Source of the DNA: Clostridium sp. cel8
GTDB taxonomy: Bacteria > Bacillota > Clostridia > Clostridiales > Clostridiaceae
DNA: 64,000 nucleotides
Reading direction: 5' to 3'
NCBI RefSeq assembly: GCF_014050525.1
Contig: NZ_JACGAG010000004.1
Location: forward strand, 176,421 to 240,420
The notes beneath the pieces were generated by a model. That model made no database searches and was not told the DNA's origin. It saw nothing but the letters and a program-made list of their open reading frames with translations. Shown here piece after piece: positions 19,516 through 31,681 of the stretch (the first letter of the stretch is position 1; the number at the start of each line of letters is the position of its first letter). The position numbers and the translations under genes were made by a program.

Positions 19516-20909
19516 TGAATATAGATAGAATGAAGAGAACACCTATAAAAGAACAAGATCCAAAGGTAAGAGCTACTAATTTTGATGAAGTATGTCTTGG
19601 ATATACTAAAGAAGAAGCTATGAAAGAAGCATCTAGGTGTCTAAATTGTAAGAAACCTATGTGCGTTACTCAGTGTCCAGTTTCTATAAATATACCTAAA
19701 TTTATTCAACATGTAAAAAATGGTAATTTTGAAGAAGCAGCAAAAGTAATAGCTGAATCAAGTGCACTTCCAGCAGTGTGTGGAAGAGTTTGTCCACAGG
19801 AAACTCAATGTGAGGGAAAATGTGTTCTTGGCATAAAAGGAGAAGCAATTGCAATAGGAAAACTTGAAAGGTTTGTGGCTGACTGGTCAAGAGAAAATAA
19901 TATAGATCTTTCAAAAAGAGAACCAAGTAATGGTAAAAAAGTTGCAGTAATAGGAAGTGGACCATCAGGACTTACATGTGCTGGAGATTTAGCTAAACTT
20001 GGATATGATGTTACTATATTTGAAGCACTTCATAAAGCAGGCGGAGTATTAGTATATGGAATACCTGAATTCAGACTTCCTAAAGATACTGTAGTAAAAC
20101 ATGAAGTTGAAAATGTTAAAAAGTTGGGAGTTAAAATAAATACTGATGTAATAGTTGGAAGAACTATAACTATAGATCAACTTATTGATGAACAGGGATT
20201 TGATGCTGTATTCATAGGCTCAGGTGCTGGACTTCCAAGATTCATGGGTATACCTGGTGAAAATTTAAATGGTGTATTTTCAGCAAATGAATTCTTAACA
20301 AGAAGTAATCTTATGAAAGCATTTAGAGATGACTATGATACACCAATAAAGATTGGAAAGAAAGTTGCAGTTGTAGGTGGAGGAAATGTTGCAATGGATG
20401 CTGCTAGAACTGCACTTAGATTAGGAGCTGAAGTGCACATTGTGTACAGAAGATCAGAAGAAGAGATTCCAGCAAGAGCAGAGGAAGTTCATCATGCAAA
20501 AGAAGAAGGAATAAAATTTGACTTGCTCACTAATCCAGTTGCTGTGCTTGGTGATGAAAATGGATGGGTTAAAGGAATAAGATGTGTAAAAATGGAACTT
20601 GGAGAGCCAGATGATTCTGGAAGAAGAAGACCTGTTGCCATAGAAGGTTCAGAGTTTGACATGGACGTTGATACAGTTATAATGGCTCTTGGGACTTCTC
20701 CAAATCCTCTTATAGCTTCTACTACAAAAGGTTTAGCTATAAATAAACGTAAGTGTATAATTGCAGAAGAGGAAACAGGTAAAACATCAAGAGAAGCAAT
20801 ATATGCAGGTGGTGATGCTGTAACTGGTGCAGCTACTGTAATACTTGCAATGGGTGCAGGTAAAAAAGCTGCAGTTGCTATAGATAAATATTTGAAGGAG
20901 TCAAAATAA
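19515..20909 (+). CDS. nfnB: NADH-dependent ferredoxin:NADP+ oxidoreductase subunit B
   Basis: A 464-residue NfnB, homologous to the small subunit of glutamate synthase. The N-terminal ferredoxin-like domain has the cysteine series CLNCKKPMCVTQCPV and CGRVCPQETQCEGKC for two [4Fe-4S] clusters. Two Rossmann segments follow (GSGPSGLTCAGDLA for FAD and GGGNVAMDAARTALRLGA for NADPH). It overlaps nfnA by one base and no GltB large subunit is nearby, which favours Nfn over glutamate synthase. Its position right after the butyryl-CoA operon is functionally sensible. Confidence 0.93.
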   Translation: MNIDRMKRTPIKEQDPKVRATNFDEVCLGYTKEEAMKEASRCLNCKKPMCVTQCPVSINIPKFIQHVKNGNFEEAAKVIAESSALPAVCGRVCPQETQCEGKCVLGIKGEAIAIGKLERFVADWSRENNIDLSKREPSNGKKVAVIGSGPSGLTCAGDLAKLGYDVTIFEALHKAGGVLVYGIPEFRLPKDTVVKHEVENVKKLGVKINTDVIVGRTITIDQLIDEQGFDAVFIGSGAGLPRFMGIPGENLNGVFSANEFLTRSNLMKAFRDDYDTPIKIGKKVAVVGGGNVAMDAARTALRLGAEVHIVYRRSEEEIPARAEEVHHAKEEGIKFDLLTNPVAVLGDENGWVKGIRCVKMELGEPDDSGRRRPVAIEGSEFDMDVDTVIMALGTSPNPLIASTTKGLAINKRKCIIAEEETGKTSREAIYAGGDAVTGAATVILAMGAGKKAAVAIDKYLKESK

Positions 20910-20920
20910 TTGTTTCTCAT

Positions 20921-20955
20921 AAAAGTTGTGCACATTGTGCACAACTTTTATTATT
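20921..20955 (+). terminator. Terminator of nfnAB
   Basis: A perfect 13-bp stem (20921-20933 with 20937-20949) with a three-base loop ends in TTATTATTAT. Confidence 0.8.
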
Positions 20956-21019
20956 ATAAATAATAAAGTATACTATTATAGTAAAATAAAAAATTATTAT
21001 CTGAAAGGAGAAAAGAAAA

Positions 21020-21928
21020 ATGGACTTTAGCTATGTAGAGAATATAGATAATGGTGTAGTTGTAAAAGATGTTAAAAACTTTGAATTAGCTCACATATTT
21101 GACTGTGGACAGTGTTTTAGGTGGAATAAGCAGGATAACGGAAATTATATAGGAGTAGCTTTTGGAAAAGTTATTGAAGTTGAAAAAAATGGCAGTGATT
21201 TAATTATTTATAATACAGATGAGGAAGATTTTAAAAATATATGGTTGGATTATTTTGATTTATATAGAGATTATAGTGAAATAAAAAAGGTTCTAAGTAA
21301 GGATGCTATATTGAAAAAGTCAATAGAATTTGGATATGGCATTAGGCTTCTTAGACAAGATCCATTTGAACTTATAATATCATTTATAATATCTTCTAAT
21401 AACAGAATACCAATGATAAAACGTGCTATAGAAAATATAAGTGCTATGTGGGGAAATAGAATAGAATATAAGGGTAAGACATATTACAGTTTTCCTGATG
21501 TAAAAAGTTTAAGCAATGCTTCTATGGAAGAATTACAACAATGTGGTACAGGATTTAGGAATAGATACATAAAAGATACTGTTGAAAAGATATATACAAT
21601 GGGTATGAAGAAAAGTGAACATTACGATGAACATTATGATATAAATTGGATTAAAAATCAAGATGATGAAAAATGCCATAAAGAGCTTCAGAAATTTATG
21701 GGAATAGGTCCCAAGGTAGCAGATTGCATAATGTTGTTTTCAATGCAAAAGTATTCAGCTTTTCCAGTAGATGTTTGGGTAAAAAGAGCAATGTCACATT
21801 TTTATTTAGCACCAGATGTTTCATTGAAGAAGATAAGGGAATTTGGCATAAATAAATTTCATAAATTCTCAGGATTTGCTCAACAATATTTATTTTATTA
21901 TGCAAGAGAAAATAATATAAAATTTTAA
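21020..21928 (+). CDS. ogg: DNA glycosylase of the OGG1 / AlkA HhH-GPD family
   Basis: A 302-residue bifunctional-type glycosylase, probably excising 8-oxoguanine. The N-terminal OGG domain has FDCGQCFRW. The helix-hairpin-helix GPD domain has MGIGPKVADC with the Schiff-base Lys in GPKVADC and the catalytic Asp in PVDVWVKR. The protein is full length. AAAGGAGA precedes the ATG. The gene stands alone between nfnB and the convergent ablB. Confidence 0.92.
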   Translation: MDFSYVENIDNGVVVKDVKNFELAHIFDCGQCFRWNKQDNGNYIGVAFGKVIEVEKNGSDLIIYNTDEEDFKNIWLDYFDLYRDYSEIKKVLSKDAILKKSIEFGYGIRLLRQDPFELIISFIISSNNRIPMIKRAIENISAMWGNRIEYKGKTYYSFPDVKSLSNASMEELQQCGTGFRNRYIKDTVEKIYTMGMKKSEHYDEHYDINWIKNQDDEKCHKELQKFMGIGPKVADCIMLFSMQKYSAFPVDVWVKRAMSHFYLAPDVSLKKIREFGINKFHKFSGFAQQYLFYYARENNIKF

Positions 21929-21934
21929 GTTATA

Positions 21935-21958
21935 TCTCATGTCTTTTGTGACATGAGA
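21935..21958. terminator. Weak hairpin between ogg and ablB
   Basis: A 9-bp stem (21935-21943 with 21950-21958) lies between two convergent genes, but no proper T tract follows on either strand. Confidence 0.4.
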
Positions 21959-21977
21959 ATGGATATAAACATTGAAC

Positions 21978-22850
21978 TCAGCTGTTTAAAGGTAAATGAG
22001 AATTTATGTTTTTTACCCAAAGATTCATATCCTCAAAACCTCCACATATATTACAATTATTTATTAATTTACCTTTAAACTTATAATTATGTTTGCTAAA
22101 TATAAAATTAATACTTGGACATATTGCTCTTGATAGACTATACAAGGTCATATATCCCATATCTTTGAGATCTGACTCTAAAGAATAAATTATATTAGAC
22201 ATAATACCTTTGCCTCTATAACTTGGATAAGTTGCACAATCAGATATTTTTGCATTTAAGTTTTCTTTATCTAAATTTGCTGAACATATACTAATTATTT
22301 TATTATTATAAACTGCAACTTTGTACAAGACATTTTTATTCATGATGCGTTTTAAATATTTTTCGTCAAAAATAGGTGATGGATAAGTAGAAAATACATA
22401 AGAGAACAATTTTACAATATCTTTTATATCATTTTCATTTGCTTGTCTTATAGTATATTTTAAATTATAAGGCTTTGATACAAATGTATTTTGCATACTT
22501 AAGCTCTTTTTAAGAATTAAATTTTCTTTAGCAGAATTGGTAGATACTTGTCTACTATTACTTATAAAAAAGGACATATAAAATGCATCTTTGCCTTTAA
22601 AAAAACCATTTATTATACCTTCTAATTTAAATCCAGCTTTAAGAAAATTTTCATATGATTTAACATTGCAATTACAAATTATTTTATCTAAATGTCTTTT
22701 AGATGCAAAATGTACTAATCTTCTTATATTTTGAGGGGATATATTTTCTATACTAACTATTTTCATACGATTATTAGTATAGTCTATATATACTTTTGCT
22801 CTATCCATTCTAGTATAATAATTTTCTGATTTGCATCTTATGGTATTCAT
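21978..22850 (-). CDS. ablB: Putative beta-lysine N-acetyltransferase
   Basis: A 290-residue GNAT-type acetyltransferase matching AblB, which acetylates beta-lysine to N-epsilon-acetyl-beta-lysine, a compatible solute. The C-terminal GNAT fold (about residues 130-290) has the acetyl-CoA loop PSYRGKGIMSN and the family-typical ending with NNCNICGGFEDMN. The N-terminal half is the extra AblB domain. AAAAGGAG precedes the ATG. The usual partner, lysine 2,3-aminomutase AblA, is not adjacent. The transcript starts with a c-di-AMP riboswitch and terminator, which ties the gene to osmotic control. The substrate assignment rests on family resemblance. Confidence 0.85.
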   Translation of the reverse strand: MNTIRCKSENYYTRMDRAKVYIDYTNNRMKIVSIENISPQNIRRLVHFASKRHLDKIICNCNVKSYENFLKAGFKLEGIINGFFKGKDAFYMSFFISNSRQVSTNSAKENLILKKSLSMQNTFVSKPYNLKYTIRQANENDIKDIVKLFSYVFSTYPSPIFDEKYLKRIMNKNVLYKVAVYNNKIISICSANLDKENLNAKISDCATYPSYRGKGIMSNIIYSLESDLKDMGYMTLYSLSRAICPSINFIFSKHNYKFKGKLINNCNICGGFEDMNLWVKNINSHLPLNS

Positions 22851-22879
22851 GAATTTAATGACTCCTTTTCACTTTAATA

Positions 22880-22919
22880 TTAAAAATAATAAGCCACAGA
22901 GAAGTTTCTGTAGCTTATT
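22880..22919 (-). terminator. Riboswitch-controlled terminator upstream of ablB
   Basis: Read on the minus strand, a 13-bp stem (22907-22919 with 22888-22900, one mismatch) is followed by ATTTTTAAT. It lies between the c-di-AMP aptamer and the ablB start codon and is the expression platform. Confidence 0.85.
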
Positions 22920-22975
22920 AAACTATATCATTAAAGGTAAATAAAAAATAATTTATCATTATTTTTAATATACCT

Positions 22976-23104
22976 AAACTTCCCTTCTACGCTTACGAGA
23001 TTAGCTGACGGATTCGGGTTGAAAGAAGATAACCCTACTTGTCATAACAACAAGATTCACCCCATAATTGGTTCTCCCGTTCAAATTGATTCAGCGATAT
23101 TTAA
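22976..23104 (-). promoter_or_regulatory. c-di-AMP riboswitch (ydaO/yuaA type)
   Basis: The minus strand carries the conserved ydaO-yuaA core in the right order: CGCTGAATCA, GAACGGG-GA-CCAATT, GGGGTGAATC, TAGGGTT, CAACCCGAATCCGTCAGCTAA and CTCGTAAGCGT. The paired stems and invariant purine segments agree with the family. With a terminator downstream it should be an OFF switch, with ligand binding stopping transcription of ablB. Confidence 0.94.
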
Positions 23105-23140
23105 TTTTTAGTTTTATGAATCATTATTACTATGTATGTA

Positions 23141-23169
23141 ACAATATCACTATAACATATGTATGTCAA
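23141..23169 (-). promoter_or_regulatory. Promoter of the c-di-AMP riboswitch-ablB unit
   Basis: On the minus strand TTGACA (23164-23169) is followed after exactly 17 bases by TATTGT (23141-23146). Transcription would start near 23134, about 30 bases before the aptamer. The rest of 23170-23654 is AT-rich and shows no gene or recognisable element. Confidence 0.6.
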
Positions 23170-23654
23170 TGTTCTGAATTATAGTAGTTTCTGTTTTTTA
23201 TATAGATTTAATTATATTATAATCAAGGCATTATGTATATAGGATATTTATAAATTTTTATCATATTTTATTTAGCACATTTAATGCATTTAAATATATA
23301 AACAATGTTAAAAATTTATTTTACATGTCAAAAAAACTGTTATATTTTATACAGCAATCTGTTATAATTAAATTTGCTTAGATATAAATTATATTAAACT
23401 TATATTAGTCACTTTTTATATAAAAAAGATTTTTATTTTATATAACAGAAAGAAGATATTTTAATGATAAATTTTGAAACACCTATAAAAAATTAAAACA
23501 TATTGTATTTAAATAACTGGCTGAGATTGTAACAGATAATAAATTAACAAAAGGGAGTTTCATAAAATAAGTTATATTGGTATAAATGAACTGATATAGG
23601 ACAACATAAATAAATAGGTAGTATATTTTAGTAATTTATATTGGATGCTTAAAA

Positions 23655-24374
23655 ATGAACATAAATTTGCTATATAAAAGGATACTTTGCTTTTTAAAGA
23701 AATATAAAGTTTATATATTTTGGGGTATTATATTAATTCTTTTTATTATATTTTCCTATGAGTATTATTATAAATATACATATATTATAAGGAATCCAAG
23801 AAAAATAAAATCTATTATTATATCCTATGGTAGATATAGTATATTTGTATTTTTTATGCTTCAAATGTTTCAAGTTATTGTATTTTTCATACCTGGAGAA
23901 TTGATTCAAGTTGCAGGAGGATATATATATGGTCCTTTCATTGGATCTATTTTATCAGTTATTGGAATAACTACTGGTAGTATAATTGCCTATGTGGTGT
24001 CCAAAATTTTTGGAAATCCTCTTGTAAATAAAATGCTTTCAAAGAAAAAGTTAAAGTTTTTTAGAAAGATTTTAAATTTAGGAAGCATAAATTTTGTAGT
24101 ATTTTTATTGTACTTGATTCCTGGAATACCGAAAGATATTTTAGCGTACATATGTGGTATATCAAAAATAAGTTTAAAAGATTTTATAATTTATTCTACT
24201 CTTGGAAGATTACCAGGAATATTCATTTCATCATATTTCGGATCTAAAGTGTATTCTGAAGATAAATTTATACTCATATTTATATTTATTTTTATGGTAT
24301 TATTGTTTGTAATTGGAGTTTTTAGAGGAGAAAAAATTGTATTGAAATTTATAAAAAATAAATTTCATAATTAA
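23655..24374 (+). CDS. TVP38/TMEM64 family (VTT-domain) membrane protein
   Basis: A 239-residue integral membrane protein of the SNARE-associated/VTT (DedA-like) family. The first hydrophobic segment is near residues 20-42. The conserved GELIQVAGGYIYGPFIGSI motif and the later PGIPKDILAYICG segment mark the VTT domain. Related proteins move lipids between membrane leaflets or act in envelope homeostasis; the role here is unassigned. The ribosome-binding site before ATG 23655 is weak (GGATG). Confidence 0.87.
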   Translation: MNINLLYKRILCFLKKYKVYIFWGIILILFIIFSYEYYYKYTYIIRNPRKIKSIIISYGRYSIFVFFMLQMFQVIVFFIPGELIQVAGGYIYGPFIGSILSVIGITTGSIIAYVVSKIFGNPLVNKMLSKKKLKFFRKILNLGSINFVVFLLYLIPGIPKDILAYICGISKISLKDFIIYSTLGRLPGIFISSYFGSKVYSEDKFILIFIFIFMVLLFVIGVFRGEKIVLKFIKNKFHN

Positions 24375-24554
24375 TATTTTTATTTTAAATTTAATACATA
24401 TTTTGAACTTTTTATTAAAACGCTGAAATTTATAGAAATTAAGAGAAATATTTATTTAATAAGAGTATATTAAATTATTTAGCTTTTAAATACTGTATAC
24501 AATTAAAATTTGAATTTGAAAATACAAACGGTATTTATTATTATAATAACTGTA

Positions 24555-24581
24555 TTAGCACTCAATATTAATGAGTGCTAA
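24555..24581 (+). promoter_or_regulatory. CIRCE operator (HrcA binding site)
   Basis: A perfect TTAGCACTC-N9-GAGTGCTAA inverted repeat lies 58 bases upstream of groES. HrcA binding here represses groESL outside heat stress. TATAAT at 24542-24547 just before it may be the -10, although no well-spaced -35 was found. Confidence 0.97.
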
Positions 24582-24627
24582 CAACAAATGCTAAAAATTA
24601 TTTTAAATAAATTAAAAATATTTTTAA

Positions 24628-24927
<300 letters not shown>

Positions 24928-24962
24928 AATCAGTATTTATAAATACAATTTAAAAGTTGTGA

Positions 24963-26612
<1,650 letters not shown>

Positions 26613-26633
26613 TAGATAAATATGTTTAATTTT

Positions 26634-26675
26634 TATAGCTTCATATCTTAAAGGTATGGAGCTATATTTTATTTT
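26634..26675 (+). terminator. Terminator of groESL
   Basis: A 14-bp stem (26634-26647 with 26653-26666, two G-T pairs) is followed by TTTTATTTTA. Confidence 0.85.
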
Positions 26676-26686
26676 AATATATTTTA

Positions 26687-26715
26687 TTGACAAAGAGGCC
26701 AAAATTGAATAAAAT
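26687..26715 (+). promoter_or_regulatory. Promoter of the guaB-guaA unit
   Basis: TTGACA (26687-26692), a 17-base spacer and TAAAAT (26710-26715) lie upstream of the guanine aptamer. Confidence 0.65.
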
Positions 26716-26784
26716 AGTGTAAATAGTTAATAAGTTAGATAGAAATACATCAAAATTTATAAAAAATGAATATAAATCTTTTAT

Positions 26785-26856
26785 TCAGCTCATATATCCC
26801 CTGAATATGGCAGGAAGTATCTACCGAAAACCATAAATTTTCGACTATGAGTGGAA
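26785..26856 (+). promoter_or_regulatory. Guanine riboswitch aptamer
   Basis: The purine-riboswitch core is clear: CTCATA paired with TATGAG as P1, loop segments GAATATGG and TATCTACC, then CCATAAA and CGACTATGAG. The specificity base in GACTATG (position 26845) is C, which selects guanine rather than adenine. It precedes guaB. Confidence 0.96.
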
Positions 26857-26868
26857 TTCTTATGATAT

Positions 26869-26917
26869 AATCATATTAATTTCACATCATAATGAACTTA
26901 ATATGATTTTTTTATTT
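26869..26917 (+). terminator. Guanine-riboswitch terminator
   Basis: An 11-bp perfect stem (26869-26879 with 26898-26908) is followed by TTTTTATTTT. It lies between the aptamer and guaB, so guanine binding should turn the operon off. Confidence 0.85.
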
Positions 26918-26956
26918 TAGGTAAAATACTTTAATTTATTTGATATTTGAAGCTGA

Positions 26957-28453
<1,497 letters not shown>

Positions 28454-28515
28454 AATTTATACAAATATTAATAGTTAAACTCAATTTATGTTTTAAATTG
28501 AGTAGGAGGAGAGTT

Positions 28516-30048
28516 ATGGAAAGAGAAACGATTATTGTAGTTGATTTTGGTGGTCAATACAATCAGCTCATAGCTAGAAGAGTAAGAGAAAACAATGTAT
28601 ATTGTGAAATAGTACCATACACTTGGTCAATAGATAAGATAAAGGAGAAAAATCCTAAAGGTATAATATTTACTGGAGGACCTAAAAGCGTATATGCAGA
28701 AAATGCACCTAAAATAAGTTTGGATGTATTTAAGCTTGGAGTGCCTATACTTGGAATATGTTATGGACATCAATTTATATGCAATAGCTTAGGTGGAAAA
28801 GTTCAAAGTGCTGATATAAGAGAGTATGGAAAAACTGATATTGAACTTAATACTACAAGTGATTTATTTTATGGAATAGATAAGGATGAAATTTCATGGA
28901 TGAGTCATACAGATTTTGTATCACATGCACCTGAAGGATTTAAAATAATAGCTACTACTTCTAAATGTCCAGTAGCAGCAGTTGAAAATAAAAAGGACAA
29001 AATATATGGAGTACAATTTCATCCTGAAGTTGAACACACACCTTTTGGAAAGAAAATGATTAACAATTTCCTATTTAGAGTTTGTAATTTAAAGGGAGAT
29101 TGGTCAATGTCTTCTTTTGCAGAAGAAAAGATTCAACATATAAGACAAATTGTTAAAGATAAAAAAGTAATATGTGCTATGTCTGGAGGAGTAGATTCTT
29201 CTGTAGCAGCAGTTTTAGTTCATAAAGCAGTTGGAAAACAACTTACATGTATATTTGTAGACCATGGACTTCTTAGAAAAGATGAAGGAGATCAGGTTGA
29301 AAATGTATTTAAGAATCAATTTGACATGAATCTTATAAGAGTAGATGCAAAAGATAGATTTTTAGGCAAGCTTAAAGGCGTTTCTGATCCAGAAAAGAAG
29401 AGAAAGATAATTGGAGAAGAATTTATAAGAGTATTTGAAGAGGAAGCTAAAAAACTTGGAGATATAGGATTCCTCGTTCAAGGAACTATATATCCAGATG
29501 TAGTTGAAAGTGGACTTGGAACTTCAGCAGTTATAAAAAGTCATCATAATGTAGGTGGACTTCCTGAAGATATGGATTTTAAACTTATAGAACCTCTTAG
29601 AGAATTATTTAAAGATGAAGTTAGAGCTGTAGGTGAAGAACTTGGTATACCACACAAATTAGTTTGGAGACAGCCTTTCCCAGGACCTGGCCTTGCTATA
29701 AGAGTATTAGGAGAAATTACAGAGGAAAAACTTAAGATAACAAGAGAAGCAGATGCTATATTTAGAGAAGAAATTGCAAATGCAGATTTAGATGAATCTA
29801 TATGGCAGTATTTTGCGTGTTTACCTAACATACGTTCAGTTGGAGTTATGGGAGATGAAAGGACATATTGTTATACAGTTGCCCTTAGAGCGGTTACATC
29901 TTCAGATGCTATGACTTCAGATTGGGCTAGGATACCTTATAATGTTTTAGACAAAGTATCAAGAAGGATAGTTAACGAAGTTAAAGGCGTAAATAGAATT
30001 GTATATGATATAACGAGCAAGCCCCCAGCAACTATTGAGTGGGAGTAA
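28516..30048 (+). CDS. guaA: GMP synthase (glutamine-hydrolysing)
   Basis: A 510-residue GMP synthase that converts XMP to GMP. The N-terminal glutamine amidotransferase has the nucleophile in GICYGHQ and the His in FHPEVEH. The ATP-pyrophosphatase domain has the P-loop SGGVDSS, and the C-terminal dimerisation domain ends in [12 protein letters not shown] 28516 follows AGGAGGA with a five-base gap; an upstream in-frame codon at 28498 lacks a site. It shares the riboswitch-controlled transcript with guaB. Confidence 0.97.
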   Translation: MERETIIVVDFGGQYNQLIARRVRENNVYCEIVPYTWSIDKIKEKNPKGIIFTGGPKSVYAENAPKISLDVFKLGVPILGICYGHQFICNSLGGKVQSADIREYGKTDIELNTTSDLFYGIDKDEISWMSHTDFVSHAPEGFKIIATTSKCPVAAVENKKDKIYGVQFHPEVEHTPFGKKMINNFLFRVCNLKGDWSMSSFAEEKIQHIRQIVKDKKVICAMSGGVDSSVAAVLVHKAVGKQLTCIFVDHGLLRKDEGDQVENVFKNQFDMNLIRVDAKDRFLGKLKGVSDPEKKRKIIGEEFIRVFEEEAKKLGDIGFLVQGTIYPDVVESGLGTSAVIKSHHNVGGLPEDMDFKLIEPLRELFKDEVRAVGEELGIPHKLVWRQPFPGPGLAIRVLGEITEEKLKITREADAIFREEIANADLDESIWQYFACLPNIRSVGVMGDERTYCYTVALRAVTSSDAMTSDWARIPYNVLDKVSRRIVNEVKGVNRIVYDITSKPPATIEWE

Positions 30049-30052
30049 AAAT

Positions 30053-30098
30053 GAAAACTCAAAGTCTTTATTTAAGAGGCTTTGAGTTTTCCTTTTTT
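30053..30098. terminator. Bidirectional terminator between guaA and the efflux gene
   Basis: A 12-bp stem (30053-30064 with 30080-30091) is followed by CTTTTTT on the plus strand and preceded by an A-rich tract. Confidence 0.85.
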
Positions 30099-31511
30099 AC
30101 TATAATATAATCTAAATCCAGTTATAGAAGCACCTATTAAACACAGCAAAGCAGCATATATATATACATATTTCATTCCATACATAAATACATAGTCTTT
30201 GCCTTTTATATAGTCAATTACTCTATATCCTATTTTATCACTCATTTTATTATATAAAATAAGAGTTGAAACAGATGTTCCTACAACAAAACCAAGATTT
30301 CTAACAAGGGCATTTACACTTCCTGCAATTCCTAACTTACTTTGTTCTACAGTAGACATAATCAATGAATTATTAGGTGATTGAAACATTCCATTTCCTA
30401 TAGTCATAATTATTATGTAAATTACTATTAAAACTAGTGATGATGAAATATTTAATGTGGATATAAGGAATAATCCAACACTTGTTAAAGTGAGTCCAAT
30501 TAAAGTCAGTATTTCCGAACCAATTTTATCTGACATGTGACCACTTATAGGAGCTACTACTGATAGTACAATAGGGGATACCATCATATAAAATCCGGTA
30601 GATGCAGGAGAAAGTTTGATAGCATCTTCAAAATAAAATGGCAATATTATATTAGAGGCACTTATTGCCACAAAAGAAATAAATCCACATATTATACTTA
30701 TAGAAAATAAACTATTTTTAAATATGCTAAATTCTAAAAGTGGAGATTCCAATTTATTTTCCACAATAACAAATAGTATAAAAGTTATAAATGAAATTAT
30801 AAATGCATAAATTATAAATGGATTATTGTATCCTGTACTTTGTCCTTGAACAAGTGCACCAAACATTAATATTATAGATACCATAAATAGTAGTGATCCT
30901 TTAGGATCGAGTTTTTCACTAGATGATTTATTTGATTTAGGAAATGTTTTTACACACATTATAAATACAATTATTCCTACAGGAACATTTAAGAAAAATA
31001 TGTATTTCCAACTTGCAATTGAAATAATAAATCCTCCAAGTGGGGGACCTGTCATACCTCCTAATGCAACAAAGGTTCCAACTATGCCAAGTGCACTACC
31101 TCTTTCATTTGGTGGAAATACTTGAGTTATTATTCCTTGATTAGTTGCCATTGTAGCAGCAGCACCAACAGCTTGTATACATCTTGCTGCTATTAAAAAT
31201 AGCAGTGAATTTGTAAGTCCACATAGAAATGACCCTAAAGTAAATAAAATTACTCCAAGTCTGAATATCTTAGTTTTACCTTTTATATCACCAAGTCTTC
31301 CAAATATTAAAATAGTTGCTAGAATTGTTATTAAAAATCCAGTAACAACCCATTCTATACTTGCCATAGGGACATGTAGTTTAATAGACATATCAGGAAG
31401 AGCCACGTTTACGATACTTCCATCTAGTGTGGACATAAATGTAGCTGATACTACGGTAAATAAAATTATCCACCTGTTTTTATTATATGTTTTATTTTTA
31501 ACACTACTCAA
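30072..31511 (-). CDS. DHA2 family multidrug MFS transporter
   Basis: A membrane efflux protein of about 479 residues in the EmrB/QacA 14-helix family. The motif-C-like TFMSTLDGSIVNVALP is at the N-terminus, GRLGDIKGKTKIF is motif A between helices 2 and 3, and a GGMTGPPLGGF segment lies near helix 5. I prefer a TTG start at 31511, because AGAAGG (31521-31526) abuts the in-frame GTG at 31520 but is nine bases from the TTG. The substrate is unknown. It lies downstream of gldA on the same strand but a hairpin separates them. Confidence 0.88.
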   Translation of the reverse strand: MSSVKNKTYNKNRWIILFTVVSATFMSTLDGSIVNVALPDMSIKLHVPMASIEWVVTGFLITILATILIFGRLGDIKGKTKIFRLGVILFTLGSFLCGLTNSLLFLIAARCIQAVGAAATMATNQGIITQVFPPNERGSALGIVGTFVALGGMTGPPLGGFIISIASWKYIFFLNVPVGIIVFIMCVKTFPKSNKSSSEKLDPKGSLLFMVSIILMFGALVQGQSTGYNNPFIIYAFIISFITFILFVIVENKLESPLLEFSIFKNSLFSISIICGFISFVAISASNIILPFYFEDAIKLSPASTGFYMMVSPIVLSVVAPISGHMSDKIGSEILTLIGLTLTSVGLFLISTLNISSSLVLIVIYIIIMTIGNGMFQSPNNSLIMSTVEQSKLGIAGSVNALVRNLGFVVGTSVSTLILYNKMSDKIGYRVIDYIKGKDYVFMYGMKYVYIYAALLCLIGASITGFRLYYSKKGKLKAS

Positions 31512-31636
31512 AATTTTCACCTTCTAAATTATGATATATGATATATTGTTTTATATTAGTCATATATTTTTAGTAGATTTATATAGATAATATTAAAAAT
31601 ATAACATAAAGTGATTCACAATACAACTATATAATA

Positions 31637-31667
31637 ACAACTCCACTGAAAAATTCAATGGAGTTGT
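31637..31667 (-). terminator. Probable terminator of gldA
   Basis: A 13-bp stem with one mismatch (31637-31649 with 31655-31667) follows the gldA stop on the minus strand. The T tract after it is weak. Confidence 0.55.
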
Positions 31668-31681
31668 CTTTAGTACTTTTA

